From Tianweitania populi (GTDB lineage Bacteria > Pseudomonadota > Alphaproteobacteria > Rhizobiales > Rhizobiaceae), in assembly GCF_014652875.1 (NCBI RefSeq), contig NZ_BMZQ01000001.1, positions 1 to 64,000 on the forward strand: a DNA stretch of 64,000 nucleotides, written 5' to 3'. The position numbers and the translations under genes were made by a program. Under the pieces are notes generated by a model that was given only the letters and a program-made list of their open reading frames with translations, was not told where the DNA came from and did not search any database. Shown one piece after another: positions 8,026 to 16,703 of the stretch. The first letter of the stretch is position 1; every line of letters begins with the position of its first letter.

Positions 8026-8745
8026 ATGCGCCGGGCAGACCGTTTATTTCAGATTGTGCAGCATATGCGTGGCAGTCGGCTGGTGACAGCGCAGAAGCTG
8101 GCGCAGTGGCTCGAAGTGTCCGAACGGACGATCTATCGAGACATCGCAGACCTGCAGTCCACCGGCGTTCCCATCGAAGGTGAAGCCGGTGTCGGCTACA
8201 TGATGCGCGAGGGTTTCGACCTGCCGCCACTGATGTTCACGCGCGATGAGATCGTGGCGCTGGTGGCGGGTGCTCGCATGGTGCGCGCGTTTGGTGGATC
8301 GACCATGGCGCGGGCGGCGGAAGAGGCTTTGGTCAAGATCGGCGCCGTGCTGCCGGAAGCGGAGCGCATGCGCATCGACCGTACCGAAATTCACTCTCCT
8401 ATGTGGGTCGTGTCTGATGCAGATCGTACGGCGATCGACGTCATCGAACGGGCCGTGGAATCGCACGACGTGCTGACAGTCGATTATCAGGATGAACAGG
8501 GCCAGCATTCGCAGCGCGAAGTGCGCGCTCTCGGCCTTTGGTTCTGGGGTCGCGTCTGGACTTTGGCCTGCTGGTGCGAGCTGCGCGGTGATTTCCGCAC
8601 GTTCCGGATCGACCGCATCAAGATCATCGGCCAGGCTGGGCGTCGTTTCAAACCGGAAAAGGGCAAGCTGCTCAGCGACTTCTACCGCGCGATGGAAAAG
8701 CGCAAGATCGAGCAGGGCGGTATGGGGCTACGCTACACCGCCTGA
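8026..8745 (+). CDS. WYL-domain transcriptional regulator (YafY/DeoR type)
   Basis: A 239-residue protein with an N-terminal HTH_11 winged helix (MRRADRLFQIVQHMRG, then TAQKLAQWLEVSERTIYRDI) and a C-terminal WYL-like domain ending in FRTFRIDRI and a WCX-like tail. The usual W-Y-L triad is altered here to the LWFWGRVWTLACWCELR segment. WYL regulators bind small ligands or nucleic acids and control varied processes. AAGGAGGA lies just before the ATG, giving a strong start. It stands alone between the SDR gene and a bidirectional terminator. Its target is unknown; autoregulation is common in the family. Confidence 0.8.
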   Translation: MRRADRLFQIVQHMRGSRLVTAQKLAQWLEVSERTIYRDIADLQSTGVPIEGEAGVGYMMREGFDLPPLMFTRDEIVALVAGARMVRAFGGSTMARAAEEALVKIGAVLPEAERMRIDRTEIHSPMWVVSDADRTAIDVIERAVESHDVLTVDYQDEQGQHSQREVRALGLWFWGRVWTLACWCELRGDFRTFRIDRIKIIGQAGRRFKPEKGKLLSDFYRAMEKRKIEQGGMGLRYTA

Positions 8746-8764
8746 GTTGAACCATGCAGACATG

Positions 8765-8792
8765 AAAAAGGCGGCCCGGGGCCGCCTTTTTT
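8765..8792. terminator. Bidirectional rho-independent terminator
   Basis: AAAAAGGCGGCCC is followed at once by GGGGCCGCCTTTTTT, giving a GC-rich stem with an A run on the left and a T run on the right. It can end both the WYL regulator transcript and the convergent TrcR transcript. Confidence 0.9.
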
Positions 8793-8811
8793 GTTGCGCT
8801 CTGATCAGCGC

Positions 8812-9501
8812 TTATTCTTCGTCTTCGTCCTGGTTGCGGTTCTTCAAGGACGACAGCTTTGCGAACACTGCGTTTGCATCGAGCTCGCGATCTTCCTCGT
8901 TCTGCTCCTGGTTGACCTCGAGCCGTTCGGTCATCGAAGCCGGCAGCAGCGTTTCGCCGGTCGACGGCGCAGCCGGCTTGTCGCGCGATGCGCGGCTGAC
9001 TTCGAGGTCGAGATCGATCTGCGAGCACAGACCCAGCGTGACCGGATCCATCGGCGTCAGGTTTGCGGCATTCCAGTGCTTGCGGTCACGGATCTGCTCG
9101 ATCGTCGCCTTGGTGGTGCCGACGAGGCGCGAAACCTGCGCGTCCTTCAGCTCTGGATGGTTGCGTACCAGCCAGAGAATGGCATTGGGACGATCCTGGC
9201 GCTTCGACAAAGGCGTGTAGCGCGGGCCTTTGCGCTTCGTTTCTGGCACGCGAACCTTGGGTTCGGAGAGCTTGAGGCGATGGTTCTGGTCAGCTTCGGC
9301 CTTGGCGATCTCGTCGCGGGTCAGCTGGCCGCTGATCATCGGGTCCATGCCCTTGATGCCCTGCGCGGCCTCGCCATCGGCAATTGCCTTCACTTCGAGC
9401 GGATGCAACGAGCAGAACTGCGCGATCTGGTCGAAGGACAGAGCAGTGTTGTCGACGAGCCAAACGGCGGTCGCCTTCGGCATCAGGAGGGTATTGGCCA
9501 T
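8812..9501 (-). CDS. TrcR-like cell-cycle transcriptional regulator (DUF1013)
   Basis: A 229-residue protein matching DUF1013, an alphaproteobacterial family named after TrcR, a factor linked to CtrA expression and RNA polymerase in Rhodobacter/Rickettsiales-type bacteria. It has an N-terminal helical HTH-like region (WLVDNTALSFDQIAQFC), a second HTH-like part (AQVSRLVGTTKATIEQIRDR) and an acidic C-terminal tail (NQDEDEE). The start was chosen at MANTLLMPKA because GAGAGG is well spaced from it and the family begins there; the longer frame adds unrelated residues. The gene is monocistronic and ends in the shared terminator. Function in this organism is inferred from family only. Confidence 0.8.
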   Translation of the reverse strand: MANTLLMPKATAVWLVDNTALSFDQIAQFCSLHPLEVKAIADGEAAQGIKGMDPMISGQLTRDEIAKAEADQNHRLKLSEPKVRVPETKRKGPRYTPLSKRQDRPNAILWLVRNHPELKDAQVSRLVGTTKATIEQIRDRKHWNAANLTPMDPVTLGLCSQIDLDLEVSRASRDKPAAPSTGETLLPASMTERLEVNQEQNEEDRELDANAVFAKLSSLKNRNQDEDEE

Positions 9502-9703
9502 AAGGTGCATCCTCTCGTTCGCCCGCGCTTCTCTCGCGGGCGGTGGTTTAAGCCACCGGATTTGGGAAATCGCGTTCAATATAGCGAAGCCGGAGCAAAG
9601 TCGCAACGGAAATGGCTGCCGGCCGAGTGACAAGCCTGTGCGATAAAGCTGGACAGGTCCTTCGAACATCGTTCATGCTGACCATCTGCCAGGAGGAGTT
9701 CAC

Positions 9704-9838
9704 ATGGCCAAGGGTCAAGTTCGCAGCAACAAGGAAGTCCGCAAACCCAAGAAGGAAAAGGTCGTCGCAAAGCCGTCTGCGCCGATTTTGGGTTCGCAAA
9801 GCAAGGATGCCGGCAAGCCGGCATCCAAGTCCAAGTAA
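9704..9838 (+). CDS. Small lysine-rich basic protein, 44 residues
   Basis: A short frame begins MAKGQVRSNKEVRKPKKEK and ends GKPASKSK before TAA. About a third of the residues are Lys or Arg, and no hydrophobic segment is present. A textbook AGGAGG (9691-9696) lies seven bases before the ATG, which makes expression likely despite the size. I believe similar short basic proteins occur across rhizobia, but none has a known role to my knowledge; binding to nucleic acid or ribosome is only a guess from charge. It is divergent from the TrcR gene and convergent with the aldo/keto reductase gene. Confidence 0.65.
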   Translation: MAKGQVRSNKEVRKPKKEKVVAKPSAPILGSQSKDAGKPASKSK

Positions 9839-9846
9839 AACCGATC

Positions 9847-9878
9847 GTTCTGGCGCGGGATCAATCGCGCGCCAGAAC
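9847..9878 (-). terminator. Hairpin terminator at the 3' end of the aldo/keto reductase gene
   Basis: GTTCTGGCGCG (9847-9857) and CGCGCCAGAAC (9868-9878) form a perfect 11-bp stem with a 10-base loop. On the minus strand it is followed by GATCGGTTTT. The stem includes the last codons and the stop of the reductase gene, so coding and terminator sequence overlap. It may also act for the convergent small gene. Confidence 0.55.
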
Positions 9879-10898
9879 CCGGTCGGCCTCGCCGAAACGA
9901 CCGCTCGCCGTTTGCCCCTGATGCCAATAGGGGTAGAGCACTGGCGGGCGGCTGACCTCGTCGAGGCGGCGTAGGTCTTCATCGCTTAGCTTCAGGGATG
10001 CGGCCGCGATATTGTCGGCGAACTGCTCCTGGTTGCGGGCGCCGACCACCAGGGTCGTCACGACCGGCCGGGTAAGAAGCCAGGCAAGTGCGACCTGCGC
10101 GGCCGAAACATTGTGTTCCCCGCCAATCGTCTTCAACACATCGACGATACGCCACAGCCTGTCGGCATCGCGGATCGGCGGCTCGCTCCAGCCGGCCAAC
10201 CGCCGTGCGCTTTCCGTGTCGCGGCTATATTTGCCCGATAGCAGACCGCCCGCGATAGGGCTCCACACCATGATGCCCAGGCCCTGATCGACTGAGATCG
10301 GCAGAAGCTCGTATTCGGCTTCGCGCGCTTCCACCGTGTAGTGGATCTGCTGCGTGATGAAGCGGGGGTGACCTTCGCGCTCTGAAATGCCGAGCGCTTT
10401 CATGATGTGCCAGCCAGAATAGTTGGAGCAGCCGATGTAGCGGATCTTGCCTTGCTCAACCAAGGTGTCGAGCGCAGCCAGCGTTTCCTCCAGCGGCGTG
10501 AGGCCGTCCCACTGATGCAGGAAGTAGATGTCGATCACATCGGTCTTCAGCCGCTTGAGGCTTTTCTCGCATTCCCTGATGATGTGGTAGCGCGACAAAC
10601 CTTCTTCGTTGGGCCCTTCACCCGTACGGAAGCGCACTTTGGTGGAAATGAGCACATCGTTCTTGCGCTTTCCGCCGAGCGCTTCGCCGACGATCTCTTC
10701 GGACTGGCCGGCCGAATAGATGTTTGCGGTGTCGATCAGGTTGATACCGGCATCGAGGCATTGGTCGATTTGGCGCCTCGCTTCATCAAGGCCGGTACTG
10801 CCGACTTTGGCAAAAGTGCCGCTGCCGCCAAAGGTCATCGTGCCCATGGTCAGGGTTGAAATCTTCAGGCCGGAACGGCCGAGTAGGCGATAGTCCAT
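9861..10898 (-). CDS. Aldo/keto reductase
   Basis: A 345-residue NADPH-type (beta/alpha)8 oxidoreductase. The catalytic tetrad is visible: Asp and Tyr in NLIDTANIYSAG, Lys in LISTKVRF, and His in IYFLHQWDG. The GCSNYSGWH and SPIAGGLLSGKYS motifs are typical of the AKR11/12-like YajO/YghZ group, and the cofactor-site segment VVGARNQEQ is near the C-terminus. It reduces aldehydes or ketones; the true substrate is not evident. AAGGAG precedes the ATG. A gap of 28 bases separates it from the quinone oxidoreductase gene upstream, so the two probably form a redox operon. Confidence 0.85.
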   Translation of the reverse strand: MDYRLLGRSGLKISTLTMGTMTFGGSGTFAKVGSTGLDEARRQIDQCLDAGINLIDTANIYSAGQSEEIVGEALGGKRKNDVLISTKVRFRTGEGPNEEGLSRYHIIRECEKSLKRLKTDVIDIYFLHQWDGLTPLEETLAALDTLVEQGKIRYIGCSNYSGWHIMKALGISEREGHPRFITQQIHYTVEAREAEYELLPISVDQGLGIMVWSPIAGGLLSGKYSRDTESARRLAGWSEPPIRDADRLWRIVDVLKTIGGEHNVSAAQVALAWLLTRPVVTTLVVGARNQEQFADNIAAASLKLSDEDLRRLDEVSRPPVLYPYWHQGQTASGRFGEADRVLARD

Positions 10899-10926
10899 TG
10901 GTGTCTCCTTGTGCTCCGATGCCTAA

Positions 10927-11946
10927 CTACGCAACATCGAGAATGATCTTGCCGATATGGTTGCCTTCTTCCATCCGCTCATGCGCGCGCCAAGCCTCTC
11001 TGAGCGGAAAGACCTGGTCCATGACGGGCGCGACCTGGCGTGAGCCGAGTAAAGGCCAGACATGGGCTTCCAGCGCTCCGGCGACGGCGGCCTTGAACTC
11101 GACCGTGCGAGGCCGCAAGGTTGAGCCGGTATGGGTCAGCCGTTTCATCATAAGCTTGGCGACGTTGATCTCGACCTTGGCGCCTTGCAGCACGGCGATC
11201 TGCACGATGCGCCCATCGACCGCTGCCGCATCGTAGTTGCGGCCGACATAATCGCCGCCGACCATATCGAGGATGAGGTCGACGCCGTTCCCGCCCGTAA
11301 ACTCTTTCACGGCTTCGACGAAGTCTTCGTCGCGGTAGTTGATCGCGCGTTCGGCACCGAGCTTTTCGCAAGCGGCGCATTTCTCGGCCGAACCCGCCGT
11401 CGTGATCACCCTGGCGCCAAAAGCCTTGGCGAGTTGGATCGCGGTGGTGCCGATGCCCGATGTGCCTCCATGCACCAGAAACGTCTCGCCCGGTTGCAAG
11501 CCGCCCCGCTCGAAAACATTATGCCAGACGGTGAAAAAGGTTTCCGGCACCGCGGCACCTTCGATGAAGGTGAATCCTTCGGGCAGCGGCAGAACATTGG
11601 AGCCGTGGACGCGGCAATATTCGGCATAGCCGCCGCCCGGCGTCAGGGCCACGACGGCATCGCCCACCCGCCAGCGCGGCGTGTCCGGGCCGAGCGCCGC
11701 AATCTCGCCGGAAACTTCTAGGCCTGGCAGATCGGACGCATCCTTCGGAGCGGGATAGGTGCCCTGTCGTTGCGCCACATCCGGCCGATTGACGCCAGCA
11801 GCGCGAACGCGGATCAGGACTTCGCCGGGACGGAGTTCGGGGAGAGGACGCTGTTCGGGCTTGAGCACCGATGGCTCGCCGGGTTCGGTGATGGCAATTG
11901 CCGTCATGACCTCAGGCAAATCCGTTTGTGTCGCCGTGTCGTCCAT
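10927..11946 (-). CDS. NAD(P)H-quinone oxidoreductase, zinc-independent MDR family (PIG3-like)
   Basis: A 339-residue medium-chain dehydrogenase/reductase. The N-terminal GroES-like fold contains GVNRPDVAQRQGTYP and LPGLEVSGEI. The cofactor domain shows VHGGTSGIGTTAIQLAK and the GSAEKCAACEKLGA segment that recognises NADPH phosphate. No zinc ligands of alcohol dehydrogenases are seen. The ATG at 11946 has GGAG eight bases upstream; an open frame extends much further but is unrelated. It ends in TAG and lies directly upstream of the aldo/keto reductase gene. A role in detoxifying quinones or enones is typical of the family and is inference here. Confidence 0.85.
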   Translation of the reverse strand: MDDTATQTDLPEVMTAIAITEPGEPSVLKPEQRPLPELRPGEVLIRVRAAGVNRPDVAQRQGTYPAPKDASDLPGLEVSGEIAALGPDTPRWRVGDAVVALTPGGGYAEYCRVHGSNVLPLPEGFTFIEGAAVPETFFTVWHNVFERGGLQPGETFLVHGGTSGIGTTAIQLAKAFGARVITTAGSAEKCAACEKLGAERAINYRDEDFVEAVKEFTGGNGVDLILDMVGGDYVGRNYDAAAVDGRIVQIAVLQGAKVEINVAKLMMKRLTHTGSTLRPRTVEFKAAVAGALEAHVWPLLGSRQVAPVMDQVFPLREAWRAHERMEEGNHIGKIILDVA

Positions 11947-12036
11947 CTTGTTTCTCCAAGCTTGGTTCTTGCCGGTTGTCTTTCTTGTGTTCCGATTATC
12001 TATCCCTGGAACAAGCGGGGGCAATCGGAGGAACCC

Positions 12037-12231
12037 ATGAGCATCTTCGACGACGAACCGACAAAGCGCGCCAAGACCCACGAGATCGGACAAGATCTCC
12101 GCCTCTTGTCGATTGGCGAGTTGAACGAGCGCATCGGCACGCTGAAGGCTGAAATTGAACGGTTGCAGAGCGCAATCGACGCAAAGGGCGAAACGAAATC
12201 TGCCGCCGAGGCGCTTTTCCGCCGCAGTTAG
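12037..12231 (+). CDS. DUF1192 family small protein
   Basis: A 64-residue protein with the family pattern: an N-terminal SIFDDEP segment, then a coiled-coil helix LSIGELNERIGTLKAEIERL with heptad spacing, and a basic LFRRS tail. DUF1192 is found almost only in Alphaproteobacteria and has no established function. CGGAGG sits just before the ATG. The gene is divergent from the quinone oxidoreductase gene (90 bases) and precedes the MFS gene by 72 bases. It ends with TAG, which shows that TAG works as a normal stop in this genome. Confidence 0.85.
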   Translation: MSIFDDEPTKRAKTHEIGQDLRLLSIGELNERIGTLKAEIERLQSAIDAKGETKSAAEALFRRS

Positions 12232-12303
12232 GCGCGACCTGTCGCTTTCGCTCAAACCGAATCGCATAAGCGATGTCTGATAAGCGGTGCCGACGGTTCT
12301 CTG

Positions 12304-13623
12304 ATGCTTGCTACTTACCGCCCGATCTTTTCGCTGCTGCGCGGCACAGCCTTTCTCCTGGCTGCGTCCGGTCTTCATAACCTCCTGTTGCCTCTGCGCG
12401 GGCAGGCGGAGGGGTTTTCGACCTTCGCGCTGGGTCTTCTCGGCACGGCCTGGGCAGGGGGCTTTGTTACCGGCTGCATCTTTGCGCCGCGCCTGGTGCG
12501 TCGCGTTGGCCATGTACGCGCTTTCGGTACCTTCGCGGCTTCGGCTGCGATCATCGTTCTAATTACCGGCCTGTTCATCAACGAGGCCGCCTGGATCCTG
12601 TCGCGGGTCTGCACCGGCTTCGTCATGGCCGGCGCCTTCATGGTCGTTGAAAGCTGGCTGAACGAGAAGGCGACCAACGAGAACCGCGGCACGGTGTTCG
12701 GCCTTTACATGATGGTGACCTATGCTTCGATCATGGCGGGGCAGATGGCGGTGGCGGCCTTCGATGTCCGGCAAAGCTCGCTGTTCATGGTGTCTGGCAT
12801 CCTGTTTTGCTGCTCGCTGATCCCGACAGCGATTTCCACGGCCGTGACGCCGCGCCCCTTGCAGGAAGTTTCGCTCGATCTGCGTGGGCTGTTCGCGAAC
12901 TCCCCGGTTTCGTTCATGGCCTGCCTCTTGATCGGCGTCGCGAACGGCGCCTGGGGAACGCTGGGACCAGTTTATGGTGCGCGGATCGGCATTTCCACGG
13001 CACAGATCGCGCTGATGATGAGCCTTGTGGTCATTGCCGGTGCCGCGATGCAGATGCCGGCAGGAAGGCTGTCGGACAAAACCGACCGCCGCTATATCCT
13101 GGCGGGCGCCGGCTTTCTGGCCGCACTCATTGGCGTACTTGCCTTTTCCGTCGAAGCGCGATCCGGCAGTGTGGTGATCGCCTTGGCCGCTTGTTACGGA
13201 GCGATGGCCTATATTCTTTATTCCCTGGCCGTAGCGCATGCCAACGACCACGCAGACTCCAGCAATTTCGTCAAAATATCCGGCGGGCTGCTGCTGCTGT
13301 ATGGTTTCGGTACGATGATCGGGCCGCTGCTCGGCTCGTTTCTGATGGCGCGCCTGCGCCCGGAAGCTTTGTTTCTAGCCACCGCGCTGCCGCACTTCCT
13401 GCTTGGCTGTTACACGCTAGTCCGTGTCTCGCAACGCGCGGCCGTGCCGCCCGAAAACAAGGAAGCCTTCAACGCCTTGCCGGCCGAGCGTGCCGTAACA
13501 CCCCAGGCCGGTCTGCTTGATCCTCGTGGGCCGGACGACCCGGAACCAGAGCCGGAGCCGGAGACATCGGATAGCACGGTATCGGACGTTGAAAACGAGC
13601 GGGAACTCGTGTCTTCTGCCTGA
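12304..13623 (+). CDS. MFS transporter (YcaD-like), 12 predicted membrane helices
   Basis: A 439-residue inner-membrane protein of the major facilitator superfamily. Twelve hydrophobic segments are visible. The loop between helices 2 and 3 has a PRLVRRVGHVRAF signature, helix 5 is followed by NEKATNENRG, as in the YcaD/YfkF group, and GRLSDKTDRR follows the middle of the second half. The C-terminal 60 residues are cytoplasmic, acidic and low in complexity (a PEPEPEPE run), which is unusual for the family. The substrate is unknown. The ribosome binding site is poor. The ArsR-like gene starts on the base after its stop, so the two are surely co-transcribed and the transporter may be under that repressor. 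Confidence 0.8.
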   Translation: MLATYRPIFSLLRGTAFLLAASGLHNLLLPLRGQAEGFSTFALGLLGTAWAGGFVTGCIFAPRLVRRVGHVRAFGTFAASAAIIVLITGLFINEAAWILSRVCTGFVMAGAFMVVESWLNEKATNENRGTVFGLYMMVTYASIMAGQMAVAAFDVRQSSLFMVSGILFCCSLIPTAISTAVTPRPLQEVSLDLRGLFANSPVSFMACLLIGVANGAWGTLGPVYGARIGISTAQIALMMSLVVIAGAAMQMPAGRLSDKTDRRYILAGAGFLAALIGVLAFSVEARSGSVVIALAACYGAMAYILYSLAVAHANDHADSSNFVKISGGLLLLYGFGTMIGPLLGSFLMARLRPEALFLATALPHFLLGCYTLVRVSQRAAVPPENKEAFNALPAERAVTPQAGLLDPRGPDDPEPEPEPETSDSTVSDVENERELVSSA

Positions 13624-13893
13624 ATGGCGGACAATGATCCCTTCCTTGCGGTGGCCGATCCCAATCGGCGCCGGTTGCTCGAAGATCTACGACGCGGACC
13701 CAAGACGGTCGGTCAGCTAGCGGCGGGTCTCACCGTTTCGCGGCCCGCAGTGTCGCAGCATCTTAGGGTCCTGCTGGATGCGGGTCTGGCAACCGTCAAG
13801 GCAGAGGGTACCAAGCGCATCTATGCCGCCGGCGGTCCGGGCTTTCTCAAGCTCAATGTCTGGGTGGATCAGTTCTGGGAACTTGGAGACTAG
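13624..13893 (+). CDS. ArsR-family winged-helix regulator, short form
   Basis: An 89-residue DNA-binding protein that is little more than the winged helix: FLAVADPNRRRLLEDLRRG, then VGQLAAGLTVSRPAVSQHLRV as the helix-turn-helix and a GLATVKAEGTKRIYAA wing. The ending FLKLNVWVDQFWE is the usual ArsR/SmtB dimer helix of the group often fused or coupled to SRPBCC proteins. No metal-binding cysteines are seen, so it is not a classical metal sensor. Its ATG directly follows the TGA of the MFS gene, which indicates translational coupling and probable control of that operon. Confidence 0.8.
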   Translation: MADNDPFLAVADPNRRRLLEDLRRGPKTVGQLAAGLTVSRPAVSQHLRVLLDAGLATVKAEGTKRIYAAGGPGFLKLNVWVDQFWELGD

Positions 13894-13900
13894 CTGAAAC

Positions 13901-13930
13901 GAAAACCGCGCCACCCGGAGGGCGGCGCGG
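13901..13930 (-). terminator. Hairpin terminator for the minus-strand DUF465 gene
   Basis: CCGCGCC (13906-13912) pairs with GGCGCGG (13924-13930). On the minus strand the stem is followed by TTTTCGTTTC. It sits between the ArsR-like gene and the convergent DUF465 gene, 50 bases past the latter's stop. Confidence 0.55.
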
Positions 13931-13979
13931 AGCGTTGAAGACGTCTGCTTCGTTGGGCCCTAAGGGCCGCTGCGCACGA

Positions 13980-14159
13980 TCAATGGGTCGTGTGCGCCAC
14001 CTTGAGTTTCGTGATCTCATCCTTCAGCGCGAGCTTGCGCCGCTTCAACGTCAGAACTTGGAGGTCGTCAACTGAGGGGCTTGCCTGCGCCTGATCGATC
14101 TCGCGCTCGAGATCGCCATGCTTGCGTTCCAATACCTCAAGATGGGAAGTCAAAGACAT
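13980..14159 (-). CDS. DUF465 (YdcH-like) small protein
   Basis: A 59-residue helical protein: SHLEVLERKHGDLEREI, a PSVDD turn, then LQVLTLKRRKLALKDEI. The last part is the defining DUF465 motif of two antiparallel helices. The family is widespread in Proteobacteria with no proven function. The ATG at 14159 is preferred over TTG at 14162; GGGAG lies about ten bases upstream. A second DUF465 gene (14481) is encoded divergently 320 bases away, so the two form a head-to-head paralogue pair. Confidence 0.8.
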   Translation of the reverse strand: MSLTSHLEVLERKHGDLEREIDQAQASPSVDDLQVLTLKRRKLALKDEITKLKVAHTTH

Positions 14160-14162
14160 CAA

Positions 14163-14480
14163 CTAGTCTCCCTTCTGGTTCCTCTGAACCATCCAGGCCC
14201 GTTCCACCGCGGAACAGGCTCCGTGACAGCTCGATGACAGTTTGCCACCAAAGAACCGGGATGTCGAACGTCAGATTCTCACGATGCTGAATGTGATCGG
14301 AATCTTTTTCTAAAAAGCCGAGCGATGCCGGATAAGCCCGGTCTATTTGCTAGCGTGTGTCGTGTAGTTCTTGAGGGAGACGGATTTTATCCGCGGTTGA
14401 GGTATGCTATGCGCGAGCAAGCAGCCGGGTAGTGGCTTGAGCCATGTTCGCCCGCGTATGGATATCGGAGTTGTTTCTTT
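14163..14480. other. Intergenic region between divergent DUF465 genes
   Basis: This 318-base stretch contains no convincing reading frame. It presumably holds back-to-back promoters for the two DUF465 genes. An AT-rich patch near 14301-14316 (ATCTTTTTCTAAAAAG) and GGAG at 14471-14474 before the plus-strand ATG are the only marks I can point to. Confidence 0.5.
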
Positions 14481-14684
14481 ATGCCCGATCAGGATCAGGC
14501 CGAAAACCGCCTGGAGTATGCCCGCATAAAGCAGGAACACGCTGATTTCGACGCGGCCATCAATGCCATGATGGCCACCGGATGCGATCCGCTTCAGATC
14601 CAGCGCATGAAAAAGAAAAAGCTTGCGCTGAAGGATCGCCTGTCTCAGGCCAACGACAAGATCATCCCCGATATCATCGCCTGA
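14481..14684 (+). CDS. DUF465 (YdcH-like) small protein, second paralogue
   Basis: A 67-residue protein with the same two-helix plan as the divergent neighbour: [18 protein letters not shown], a GCDPLQI turn, then [14 protein letters not shown]. The KKKLALKD core matches the other copy's RRKLALKD. An N-terminal acidic extension and a C-terminal DKIIPDIIA tail set it apart. Function is unknown. It sits 28 bases upstream of purE in the same direction and is probably in that transcript. Confidence 0.8.
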   Translation: MPDQDQAENRLEYARIKQEHADFDAAINAMMATGCDPLQIQRMKKKKLALKDRLSQANDKIIPDIIA

Positions 14685-14712
14685 CTTCAGGCGAACAGGA
14701 ACAGGACGCCGC

Positions 14713-15210
14713 ATGGACGGGAAGCCCGCCGATGTCGCTGTTATCATGGGAAGCCAGTCCGACTGGGCGACCATGAAGCACGCAGCCGAAACGCTGGATC
14801 AACTCGGTATCTCGCATGACGACCGGATCGTGTCGGCACATCGCACGCCCGATCGCCTTGTTGAATTCGCTCACGGCGCGAAAGCGGCCGGCTTCAAGGT
14901 GGTGATCGCCGGGGCAGGGGGCGCTGCGCATCTGCCGGGCATGACGGCGGCCATGACACCCTTGCCGGTGTTCGGCGTACCGGTGGAATCCAAGGCTTTG
15001 TCAGGGCAGGACTCGCTTTTGTCGATCGTGCAGATGCCGGCGGGTATCCCGGTCGGCACGCTGGCGATCGGCCGTGCGGGAGCGGTGAACGCAGCATTGC
15101 TGGCCGCGGCCGTTCTCGCCTTGACCAATCCGGCTCTGGCTGAACGGCTGGATACCTACCGCGCCGAACAGACCGCGAAAGTGGCCGCAGCCCCTTCGGA
15201 TGACGCATGA
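14713..15210 (+). CDS. purE: N5-carboxyaminoimidazole ribonucleotide mutase
   Basis: A 165-residue class I PurE. It has [14 protein letters not shown] at the N-terminus, SAHRTPDR with the catalytic-loop histidine, and [11 protein letters not shown], which bind the CAIR substrate. The C-terminal [18 protein letters not shown] helix is typical. The enzyme shifts the carboxyl group of N5-CAIR to give CAIR in de novo purine synthesis and acts as an octamer in the cytoplasm. Its stop overlaps the purK start by four bases, so the two are translationally coupled. Length and motifs are standard. Confidence 0.97.
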   Translation: MDGKPADVAVIMGSQSDWATMKHAAETLDQLGISHDDRIVSAHRTPDRLVEFAHGAKAAGFKVVIAGAGGAAHLPGMTAAMTPLPVFGVPVESKALSGQDSLLSIVQMPAGIPVGTLAIGRAGAVNAALLAAAVLALTNPALAERLDTYRAEQTAKVAAAPSDDA

Positions 15211-16283
15211 GCGCGCTGCCGGCCGGATCAACCATCGGCATCGTCGGCGGCGGGCAGCTTGGCCGCATGCTGGCCATGGCTGCGGCACGGCTATCCTACA
15301 AAACGATCATTCTTGAGCCTGCCGCAGACTGCCCGGCCGCGCAGGTCGCCAATCGCCAGATCGTGGCGGCCTATGACGATCCAGCGGCCTTGGACGAGCT
15401 CGCGCAGGCTTCGGACGTTGTCACCTACGAGTTCGAGAACGTGCCCTTGCCAGCGGGTGAGCGGCTGGCCGCTCACGGTTCGCTGTTTCCGCCAGCACGA
15501 GCGCTGGAAGTGGCTCAGGATCGTCTGACGGAAAAGCAGTTTCTGAACGGGATCGGCATCGATACGGCTGAGTTCGTGGCTGTCGACGACGATGCCGGGC
15601 TTGCTGCCGCGCTCGAGCGCTTCGGCGGCAGCGGCATCCTGAAGACGCGGCGGCTTGGTTATGACGGCAAAGGGCAACGGCTGTTCCGCAATGCGGAAGC
15701 CGCTGACGCTGTTGGTACCTATGCGAATATGGGCAGTGTTCCGCTGATCCTGGAAGCGCTGGTGCCCTTCGAACGGGAAATCTCGGTCATTGCCGGTCGC
15801 GGCCAGGACGGCGCAATCGTCGCCTTTGATCCGGCAGGAAATGTTCACCGCGACGGGATTTTAAGGACGTCGACGGTGCCGGCTCATGTCTCCGCTTATG
15901 TCGTGGAAGCTGCGAAGGCCATTGCTGGCCAAATTCTTGAGGCGTTGGATTATGTCGGCGTCATCGGAGTTGAGTTCTTTGCGCTCGCCGATGGCACGCT
16001 CAAGGTCAACGAGATCGCGCCACGCGTGCACAACTCCGGTCATTGGACGGAAGCTGCCTGCGTCTTGTCTCAGTTCGAGCTGCACATTCGTGCCATCGCC
16101 GGTCAGGCGCTGGGATCGACTGCCCGCCACTCCGATTGCTTGATGGAGAACCTGATCGGCGACGACGTGCTGAGGGTGCCGGACTTGTTGGCTGAACCCG
16201 ATACGCTCGTGCATCTTTATGGCAAGGCCGAGTCCCGACCCGGCCGCAAGATGGGGCATGCGACCAGGCTCAAGCGCGGCTGA
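15207..16283 (+). CDS. purK: N5-carboxyaminoimidazole ribonucleotide synthase
   Basis: A 358-residue ATP-grasp enzyme. The N-terminal [16 protein letters not shown] motif opens the pre-ATP-grasp domain. [17 protein letters not shown] binds ATP, and [25 protein letters not shown] and [14 protein letters not shown] line the metal and substrate site. It carboxylates aminoimidazole ribonucleotide with bicarbonate and ATP, feeding PurE. The ATG lies within the purE stop (ATGA). The ending ([13 protein letters not shown]) is the normal family end, and the next gene is convergent only three bases away. Confidence 0.97.
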   Translation: MSALPAGSTIGIVGGGQLGRMLAMAAARLSYKTIILEPAADCPAAQVANRQIVAAYDDPAALDELAQASDVVTYEFENVPLPAGERLAAHGSLFPPARALEVAQDRLTEKQFLNGIGIDTAEFVAVDDDAGLAAALERFGGSGILKTRRLGYDGKGQRLFRNAEAADAVGTYANMGSVPLILEALVPFEREISVIAGRGQDGAIVAFDPAGNVHRDGILRTSTVPAHVSAYVVEAAKAIAGQILEALDYVGVIGVEFFALADGTLKVNEIAPRVHNSGHWTEAACVLSQFELHIRAIAGQALGSTARHSDCLMENLIGDDVLRVPDLLAEPDTLVHLYGKAESRPGRKMGHATRLKRG

Positions 16284-16286
16284 CGG

Positions 16287-16703
16287 TTAGTCGCGCGGTA
16301 CGGGGCAGCTGATGTCGCCCTCTTCGCACTGAAGAAAGCCTTCAAGCGCCTCAATGCGTTGATTGGTCATATCCGTCAGGCACTGATTGATCAGCGTTGC
16401 ATACAAGGTGCCACCGCCTGCCTGAGCGTTGGAGAACTCGCATTCCGCATCGCGGAAGCTGATCCAAGCGCGTTGCGCCTTGGTCAGCCTGGTCTTGACC
16501 TCAGGCAGATCGGAAAGGCGGCTTGTCACCTTGCCGTAACTCTCGTTGAGCTTGCGATCGGCTTCTTCATAAGCCTTCGCCACGCATTCCGTCATTTCAG
16601 CTTGGGTGGGTGCGTCATTGCAATCTTGCGCCGTGGCAGTGCCTGTCGCGCCTGCAATCATCAGAATTGCCATGATCGGCAGTGTGGCTCGAAGCTTCGG
16701 CAT
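16287..16703 (-). CDS. LprI-like (DUF1311) secreted protein
   Basis: A 138-residue protein with a signal peptide (MPKLRATLPIMAILMIAGA, cut near ATAQ). The mature part has DUF1311 features: a Cys near the start (DCNDAPTQAEMTECV), LNESYGKV, the LTKAQRAWISFRDAEC segment, and further cysteines (QCL, QCE, SCP) that could form disulphides. Family members such as mycobacterial LprI inhibit lysozyme, but most proteobacterial ones are untested. The start follows AAGGAA; a ten-codon longer frame would bury the signal peptide. The gene is convergent with purK and divergent from rpmJ. Confidence 0.8.
   Translation of the reverse strand: MPKLRATLPIMAILMIAGATGTATAQDCNDAPTQAEMTECVAKAYEEADRKLNESYGKVTSRLSDLPEVKTRLTKAQRAWISFRDAECEFSNAQAGGGTLYATLINQCLTDMTNQRIEALEGFLQCEEGDISCPVPRD

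Noticed and set aside
13540-13566. Repetitive GAGCCGGAGCCGGAG tract as a possible short repeat array
   Set aside because: It is the coding sequence of the PEPEPE tail of the MFS transporter, in frame, and too short to be an array.
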